A stretch of 64,000 nucleotides of DNA from the NCBI RefSeq assembly GCF_018446385.1, contig NC_056003.1, forward strand, positions 26,527,364 to 26,591,363, given 5' to 3'. Both the position numbers and the translations under genes were made by a program. The notes under the pieces were generated by a model. That model made no database searches and was not told where the DNA came from. It was given only the letters and a program-made list of their open reading frames with translations. The DNA is from Zingiber officinale. Its lineage: Eukaryota > Streptophyta > Magnoliopsida > Zingiberales > Zingiberaceae. The first letter of the stretch is position 1. The number at the start of each line of letters is the position of its first letter. Of this stretch, positions 56,976-64,000 are shown piece after piece.

Positions 56976-59900
56976 TTAGTGGACTTCAAAATCTTCTTCT
57001 TCTTTCTTCTTCTTTGAGGCAAGGTCGACAGGCCTAACAGCTGACTTCTTCTGTTTTGACCTGTCAGTCCGAGTTCAAGAAAAACAATCACCATCGTAAT
57101 CAAAGGAATAAATAAACAAATGAATAAGGCAAGCAAGCATAACATACTTCTTAATAGGTTCCCCTGTTTCGGAATCATCTTTTTCGGGCGTTCCATCTGT
57201 CGAAAGACAAGTTATATCAATAATATGAGATTTAACTCACACAACTTGGCCTTTATATTTGAATTGAAAACAAATAGAATGCATTTATATGTACACGAAG
57301 CTTTTCTACTAAAGTCTGCATAACATTAGCAACAGGAAAATTGTATCACAAGGAAGTAATATAATTTGTACCACATGCAAGTATCTACAAAGAAAAGCAA
57401 AGCAAATTTATTTAGCAGAATTTTCCACTTTGCTCCCTTGGGATTTTATCGATGGCCTCCAAATCTCCTCCAACTTCGAGAACATTATTGAAAGAAAAAC
57501 AAAACAAGCAGGTAGAGCCACTATATTTACTATAACGGAAACGAAAGTCACATCACCTAGAAACCTACCATCATCTGCCTCATCAGCTGAGTTTGTATTC
57601 GAGTCCCAGCGAACTTTCCCATCATCGAAATCCCAACGACTTCCAGGAGGAGGTTCCCAGAAATGAGGCTCCTCATCATCTCCATTGTTGGGCTTTATTT
57701 TCTTACTAGGCCTTTGATTCCCATGGGTGTTCTTTACCTGATCTTTTCTCGAAGCACCAAGATCTGACTTCAATTGTTTTTTATCTTTCTCTACTATTTC
57801 TGTAATTGCATGCTTCTCCATTCCTTTCCGTTCTCTTTTAGATTGTTTTTTGTCTGTCTCTTCTACTACTGCACCAGCATGCTTCTCCATTTCCTTATGT
57901 TCTTTTCTCGATTGTTTCTTTTCTTTCTCTCCTACTGCTGCATTGGCATGCTTCTCAACTTCCTTCTGTTCTGCAAAAAAATCAACACAATTCTAAGAAA
58001 GTTGATCATAGATATAAACATGATTCTAAAAGTACAACTTCAAGAATATATTGGTTATTATTCCTATTCGCACATGATGTTTAAACTATAAATTCATAAA
58101 CATATTTGTTACTATTCATATTTCCCTTTATACAGCGACAACCCTCAAGACAATGCAGACGAGATTGGCTTAATGATTACAGGAAGAGAAAATGAATCAA
58201 AAACCTATAAAGCATATGCAATTTGTCTATGGTTGAGACTCTATGAATGCACATATATAGGGGTGATGTGCTGGCGCCTAAGTGCCAAATTAATAACTAA
58301 GCAATCCATATAAAAGGAATATTTACATGGATACATCAAATTAATCTAAGAGAACCATACAAATTAAAGTTTGCATCAATTGCATTTCATCAATTAATCC
58401 ACTTAGTTTATTTTAGTTGGCACTAGGTATCCAGCTTACGCTGACTAATCTTGGATGACCAGAAACCGCTTGTAGCAGGCGGCTCATCAACCTAGCGTTA
58501 TTAAGTTAACCGTTCATTAAGAAAAATTCATCCGTTAATTCGTCGAAGCTATGACTAGATCCTTAAATACCTGAGAAACTAAGAACGCGCCCGCCGATAC
58601 ACTTTTGCCCCGGGGACACACTAATCCACTTAGTGATCCATATATAGTAAATTATAATTATCACATAATTTATAAAACATCGCATATGAATACTAAATTA
58701 TCTAATGCTATTCTCTATAAGTTATTCCTTCATGTCTTCCAAATCATCATTTTATATATTGCATTTGACTCAATCAATTTGGTTTTAACTCATTTATTAA
58801 CTCAACACCATATAAAATCCACATATTGGCCTACCTAGATAGCATATTGACTCTATGCCATATAGAAATTATTGTTATGGCAACACCATTTGGATTAAAG
58901 AATGCCAGATACATACCATAGGCTGGTAACCAATTAGGGCATAATATAGATACACATCAATGATGTGGTGAGAAATAGCAACACGTTGGAAGGCAATATA
59001 AGCGACTTAGAAAAGATATGAAAAGTTTTTGAATCAATACAAGTGATTATCTTTATCAAATGAAACTTGACCTTCAAAATTGTTTTCTAATGTCACATGA
59101 AAAGTTTCTTAAATACATAAACATCTTAGGGAATCAATGTGAACCCAAGTAAAATTCCAAGGGCATTAAATTTAAAAATATTATCTGCGATTGATTCCAC
59201 AATTACAAAAGCTTTTTGAGAGCAAAATCTTATATGCATACTTAAAAGCAAGGAATAGAACTAACAAATACAAATGTCATATTGACAAAGGAAGGAGGAA
59301 TGCTAATCCCATCTATTAAACCAAAATCATGCTAAGAAATGCAGACATAAATTTAAGGCCAATTTACTTAGCTAAAGGGGAAGTCATTCATAAAGGAGGA
59401 GAGGGACAATGGTGTAGGCTCTCCCTCCCTGTCAATTATTTGGATTGATTTGTCAAGCGGGAATAGATGTTTTCTATACCACAAAGAAATTTTGATCCTG
59501 ATTTATTTCCACCAGACCTTGCGAGGAACTAGAGGACAGCAATGCAACCAATGTAAAAACTTCCCTCCCAATCTTTCTGCAAGCCCTCTTATGTCATTGA
59601 GACATATCATAGTTGTCAAAAGCGTAAGGCGCAAAAAACGCTCAAGAGTCTTGGGGCTTAAAGCGCAAAGCGAAGCGCACGGTTATAGAAAAAGCGTAAT
59701 AAACAAAAGGACTATCATATCTATTAAAGGTCTTTGAAAATCCGAATGATTATAAACAAAATATTCTTTGCTGAAGTTGTAGATTGTTCAAAAAACTAAA
59801 ATAAATCAAAAGTCTTTGAAATTGTGATAGAATTTTTAGAATTATTTTAGAATATAAATCTGATTTATATGAATTAATAAAAATAATTAATTTTAAATAT

Positions 59901-61868
59901 ATTTTATTGGGATAATTTAATTAGGATTTATGAAAGCCTATTCGAACTATCCCATTTAAGTTGGGAGTTGATTGAATTAATTAAATATGCTCCCAATTTT
60001 TTTCGAGCGTCATGGCGCTACAGCAAGCCCATGCTCCAGTAACCTGAGCATCGCAACGGCTCCGGGAGGCCAGAACCGTTGTGGGACATGTCAGCATCCT
60101 GCGACGCCTCCAACAGTGCCGGACACGTCCTGCAACGCCTCTGGCAGCATCAGACACGTCCTGCAATGCCTTTGGCAGTGCCGGAAGCATCACAAGATGC
60201 GTCCGGTGCCACCTGACACATCCTGCAACACCTCCGGGACGCTGGAAGCGTTGTCAAAAGTGTCGCGGGGAGCATAAAACAAAAGTTTTTGCACTTCGCA
60301 CAAAAGCGAACGCTTGTGCTTTTGCATGAAGTGCAGTGAAGTGCACACTTCAGAGACCTTGTACGCTTCCGAGATCGCTAAAGCACAAGGCTTGCGCCTC
60401 GTTGCATTTCGTGCTTAAGCAACCAAAGCGCTTGCTTTCAACAACTATGAGACATATCAAGTTATTATTGAGTAGTTGTGGATTAATAAACAATATGATG
60501 GCACCCTTCATTTGAGTTGACGATAATTGTGGGTCCCCAATGTAAGAGAAGGTAATGGATCTTTCAAAGAGTAGGTCAAGATTGTGGACCTCTTCAAGGG
60601 TTGACAAGTTTGCATGTTGCCCACGGAGTGATTCTTGATATAATTACATGGAAGCAAGGACACTTTTGGGGCCTTTTTGTTGGGTAGATGAGGTTTTGGA
60701 TATCCCAATGAGTTGGTCAGATATTAAGTTGAAAGTGAAAGAAAAATGTAACTTCAAAGGGTTTGTAAGGTCATGTACCATTGTTAGAATCGTTTGAATT
60801 GCATGTTGATCTTCTTTCTACGCATGTGTAGATCATGGGTTCAGCTCTCCAAAAGTTGATCAGTTTACATTGTTGAAATTTCCAAGGAGTTGAGATATAT
60901 TAAGCGAAAATGAAAGAAACGAGTAACTTGAAAGGGCATGAAAGATTTTATCACAAATGTCATTATAGGAATAGTTGAATAGGATTGTAAACCTCTTCGC
61001 ATGCAAGAATTGTTGATAACTCTGAGTGTTGTATTCTCTTACAATTTTAATGCATATTCGAAGCCAACTCAATTTAAGGCTGACTCCACTGTATTGGTGG
61101 AAGGGTCAACAAAAGGAAGACAGAGCAATTAAAGAAGCTCTAATATGATAATCTGGGTGGGTTTTCCCTTCCATATAAGTTTTCTCTCCTTCCTTACTAA
61201 TAGGGATGAAGTTGCCTATCAATCCCCTAGAGAACCACAACCTGAATGAGCATCAGACCAGATAGGCGTCCGGCCAGGCTCAAAAACCTTGAAGGAGAGA
61301 ATAGATTGATCCTCAAGGAGTAACTCAAAACACTTATTATTCTATAGAAAGAGTTACCTAATCTTTTCTGGAATTTTTTGCCGCTCATGTGCTTCCAGAT
61401 ATGCTCCTCAGCCTTGTTAACATGGTCTCCAGTCAACTTGCACACTAGCTGCGACCTGTCGTGAGATACCTTCTACAGTAAACAAAGCTCTTATCTAAAT
61501 CGCTACCCTTCAACTATGGCTTCCACTTACTTGGAGGTTGGGTGCGGCGCAAACATATTGAGCGGCGGCTTCTTCCGAGCAACGGCGGCATCGATGAGGG
61601 CGAGGCGGCAGGCCTTAGAGCGGCCGTAGGCTTCCTGGTCCTTGGCGAGCAGCTCGTGCCCGGACTCCACGCAGCGCACTCTCCCGTTACCCAAGTCCAC
61701 GAAGGTGGGATCGCCGAGGAGGAAGTAGCCCTCCTTCTGTTCCTCCTTTCCGCTTCCCCTTACGGCGCCTCCGTTCTTTGACTCGGCCTTCTTCCTCGGA
61801 TCAACTCCTCCATTAGGGATTTCGAATTGAGCTCCTTCACCGGCCTCCTTTCGCTTTCTCTTCGCCAT
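56976..61868 (-). CDS. SURF2: SURF2-like protein, 323 aa, five exons
   Basis: Exons (minus): 61531-61868, 61358-61455, 57569-57970, 57148-57196 and 56976-57060; all GT-AG and in frame (972 nt, TAA stop). The basic N-terminus (MAKRKRKEAGEG) is followed by the SURF2 domain: LGDPTFVDLGNGRVRCVESG, HELLAKDQEAY, PPLNMFAPHPTSK, then across the splice SQLVCKLTGDHVNKAEEHIW and KHMSGKKFQKRL. Exon 3 holds three 22-24-residue Lys/Glu repeats starting EKHANAAVGEKEKKQ, EKHAGAVVEETDKKQ and EKHAITEIVEKDKKQ, then PHFWEPPPGSRWDFDD. The tail is Lys-rich (ASKKKKEEEDFEVH). Animal SURF2 is a nucleolar protein tied to ribosome biogenesis; that role here is inferred. Intron 2 is 3.4 kb and filled with repeats. A shortened relative lies 2 kb upstream. 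Confidence 0.9.
58860..59310 (+). pseudogene. Gypsy-type reverse transcriptase remnant in the SURF2 intron
   Basis: Relics of the plant RT core in shifting frames: ATPFGLKNA (for MPFGLKNAGATYQ), then IHINDVVRNS at the YVDD position, then NPSKIPRALNL (compare NPSKVKAL in the Tat RT). It has many stops and no LTRs recognisable nearby, so it is an old fragment. Confidence 0.6.
59609..60448. mobile_element. Non-autonomous DNA element (840 bp) in the SURF2 intron
   Basis: The termini ATAGTTGTCAAAAGCG and, inverted, ATAGTTGTTGAAAGCAAGCG are imperfect inverted repeats. Both sides carry GAGACATATC (59599-59608 and 60449-60458), a 10-bp direct flank as large target-site duplications would give. The interior has AAAGCGCAAAGCGAAGCGC-like sequence near both ends and a degenerate repeat of TCCTGCAACGCCTC..GGCAG (about 60030-60250). 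No transposase is encoded. Duplication size suggests Mutator-like or hAT; undecided. Confidence 0.72.
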
Positions 61869-62074
61869 TGCTGTGGTTTTCGCCCGTCGCAGTCTGCGGT
61901 AGGGTTTTTAGCGTTTGGTCGCAGCAAGCGACGGATCGAGCTGACGCTTCGGGCCTTGTGGATCGACGGCTGAATCGCATTCTAATTTCGGTATCAATTC
62001 CATCTGACCGTAGCGATTACGCTCACCCCATATCGTCACAGTGCGTTCTCACTGATAACTTATTAGTTTCTTGA

Positions 62075-63171
62075 CGGTGGGATCGTACGGACGATCGTAG
62101 GGGATCATTCATCAACATATTTCACCTGTTTTTTCTTTTTTTTGCTATTTTTTAAAAATAGTATTTAAAATTATTATTACTTTTTACTTTTTAAAATGAA
62201 TCGTGTTAATTTTGAATGTTTTTGAATTAATTTCTCAATTCACTCAAACCATTCGAAATTGATTTAAAAAAAGGCATTGTAAAATTCAAAATAAACCTCT
62301 ATAATTATGAATTAATTTTTAAAGATAAATTCTCTATAGATATTCCAAATTATTTGGAAGTTTTAATGATTAAGAACAATTTCACGACCCTAAATATTAT
62401 AATAATAAAACAACAATCCTATGAATGCGTGTTACGAATCAATTATATAAAATGTGCCCCCTTAAACTTGGTGAGATGGTAAACGGATCGGTCCTAGATA
62501 TTGATAGACGTGGTAAAAAAATGTAAATAATTTTATTAACAGAACATACATATTAAATTTATGTTTAGAAATTTTTAAGATTTAGAGGGATAGAAATGCA
62601 AAAAGACCGGTGAAAAACGAAAGAAAAGCTACAGTCGACTGTTCCATGCATATATTTTTAGACACTTTTATAAAAAAATTCATAATATTTAAAAATTTAT
62701 AATTCTTTCATCTTTTTTCTCCTTACCCGATTGTATGCCATGATCCTACTACTTCTTTTCGAACACCTATCAGCAGCATTGTCAGAATTCATCAATCCAG
62801 GTCTGTACATCCATTGCAAACTAGGAAACTGGCTGTTGATTCTTAAATCATCTATAAGCTATTCCAGAGTCTCAACATGCTAAATGTGTTATAGTATCTG
62901 ACCTATTCTCTTGATATAAGAAAGAAGATGTAACAAAACACCATCACAAATCACCAAGGATGCAAACAAGTTTTACCATTCGTATGCTGGAGCATGAATG
63001 AACATCTCATAAAGTATAAACATTCCAAGGATCAAAATAGCTGATTCTTCAATTTTCATAGACAAAAACTGGATTGTTCATACTAGCAATCACAAAACGA
63101 GTACGCATTCAATAACTAGGACTTCATTTGACTTGAGAATAACCAGATAAGCTATTGAACGCCAAGTGCTA
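62075..63171. other. Spacer between the two SURF2-like copies
   Basis: AT-rich DNA with no recognised gene. The upstream flank of the full copy (61869 to about 61990) resembles the flank of the short copy (63913-64000), so the duplicated segment includes the promoter region. Confidence 0.5.
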
Positions 63172-63912
63172 CTATACGAGGGCGAACCTGAACAATGATA
63201 ACACTGTCTGGAATTTTTTGCCGGTCAGGTGCTTCCAGATATGCTCCTCGGTCTTGTTAACGTTGTCTCTAGTCAGCTTGCACACTAGCTGCGACCTGTC
63301 ATGAGAAAGCTTCTACAGTAAACAAAGATCTCATCTGAAACCCTATCCTTCTACTGTGGCTTTCACTTACTTGGAGGTGGGATGCGGCTCGAGCATATCG
63401 AACGGCGGTATCTGCCGAGCAACAACGTCATCGATGAGGGCGAGGCGGCAGGCCTTAGAGAGGCCGTAGGCTTCCTGGTCCTTGGCGAGCAGCTCGTGCC
63501 CAGACTCCACGCAGCGCATTCTCCCGTTACCCAAGTCCACGAAGGTGGGATCGCCGAGGTGGAAGTAGCCCTCCTTCTGTTCCTCCATTCCGCTTTTCCT
63601 TACAGCGCCTCCGTTCTTTGACACGGGCTTCTTCCTCGGATCGACTGCATTAGGGGTTTTTCCGTGAGCTCCTTCACCGGCCTCCTTCTGTTCCTCCTTT
63701 CCGCTTTTCCTTACGGCGCCTCCGTTCTTTGACTCGGCCTTCTTCCTCGGATCGACTCCATTAGGGATTTTGCCGCGAGATCCTTCACCGGCCTCCTTTT
63801 GTTCCTCCTTTCCGCTTTCCCTAACGGCGCCTCCGCTCTTTGGCTCGGCCTTCTTTCTCGGATCGACTCCATTAGGGATTTCACCGGCCTCCTTACGCTT
63901 TCTCTTCGCCAT
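63172..63912 (-). CDS. Truncated tandem copy of the SURF2-like gene, 221 aa
   Basis: Exons 63371-63912 and 63172-63295 (minus), with the same splice position and phase as the full gene. The N-terminus has three in-frame repeats of about 37 codons (EAGEG..IPNGVDPRKKAESKNG) where the full gene has one. The SURF2 domain follows (LGDPTFVDLGNGRMRCVESG), but the PPLNMF motif is changed to PPFDML. Exon 2 matches through TEEHIWKHLTGKKFQ and then departs into TVLSLFRFALV and a TAG, exactly where homology to the full gene ends (about 63207). The exon-3 repeats, FWEPPPGSRW and the basic tail are missing. The frame is open, so it could be expressed as a short protein, but a non-functional partial duplicate is as likely. 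Confidence 0.8.
63570..63890 (-). repeat. Coding minisatellite, 111-bp unit (three copies, first 99 bp)
   Basis: Units end at about 63887, 63788 and 63677 (spacing 99 and 111 bp) and encode the 33- and 37-residue N-terminal repeats of the truncated SURF2-like copy. Unit length is a multiple of three, so copy number can change without breaking the frame. Confidence 0.85.
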
Positions 63913-64000
63913 TGCTGTGGTTTTCGCCCGTTGGACAGTCCGCGGCAGGGTTTTTAGATTTTGGTCGCAGCGTGCGTCGGATCGTGCCGAAGCTTCTGGA

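Overview
This is a window of a plant nuclear genome. It has genes split by introns with GT-AG borders, long AT-rich intergenic DNA, and nested LTR retrotransposons of the Ty1/copia and Ty3/gypsy (Tat-type) classes. The style of the LTRs makes me think of a monocot, perhaps Zingiberales, but that is only an impression. I saw no tRNA or rRNA genes, CRISPR arrays or prokaryotic operons.

Layout. 1-2927: the 5' part of a Ty1/copia element on the minus strand (gag plus a 1073-bp LTR), abutting the 3' half of a cohesin alpha-kleisin gene (RAD21/REC8 family, 2928-6056, plus). 6130-16100: intergenic DNA with a possible copper-transporter remnant, two MITE-like elements, minisatellites and a solo copia-type LTR (9671-11211, TSD TAAGC). 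16119-20863: an apparently intact 11-exon gene for an AAMP/Sqt1-like WD40 protein (395 aa). 20864-24371: intergenic DNA, a tandem duplication of about 390 bp and a decayed hAT transposase. 24372-36984: Tat-type gypsy element A (plus), lacking its 3' LTR and split by a 2855-bp solo LTR (TSD ACCGT). 36985-43718: an old copia element (minus) holding a 1556-bp solo LTR (TSD GTTCT), followed by a fragment of the same LTR family. 44028-55243: Tat-type element B (minus) with both 757-bp LTRs. 56976-61868: a five-exon SURF2-like gene (minus, 323 aa) whose 3.4-kb intron carries a reverse-transcriptase remnant and an 840-bp DNA element. 63172-63912: a truncated tandem copy of the SURF2-like gene.

How the parts relate. 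The two best genes (AAMP/Sqt1-like and SURF2-like) belong to families linked to ribosome biogenesis; I treat their proximity as probably chance. Tat elements A and B are related copies in inverted orientation. Each encodes gag, protease, RT, two RNase H domains and integrase. A 64-bp tandem array follows, then a three-exon gene on the opposite strand encoding a Transposase_28-like and coiled-coil protein. Both copies carry nonsense mutations.

Most interesting: the three copia-type LTRs (1855-2927, 9671-11211, 37285-38840) share tandem hairpins. Their 7-bp arms differ from unit to unit but change together so that pairing is kept, around a conserved GGTC/GACC inner stem. In the first LTR the five units sit exactly 41 bp apart. 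Two of the LTRs also carry a second hairpin class (CCTGG/CCAGG or CCTAG/CTAGG around a CTTCACTCA loop) in the same segment.
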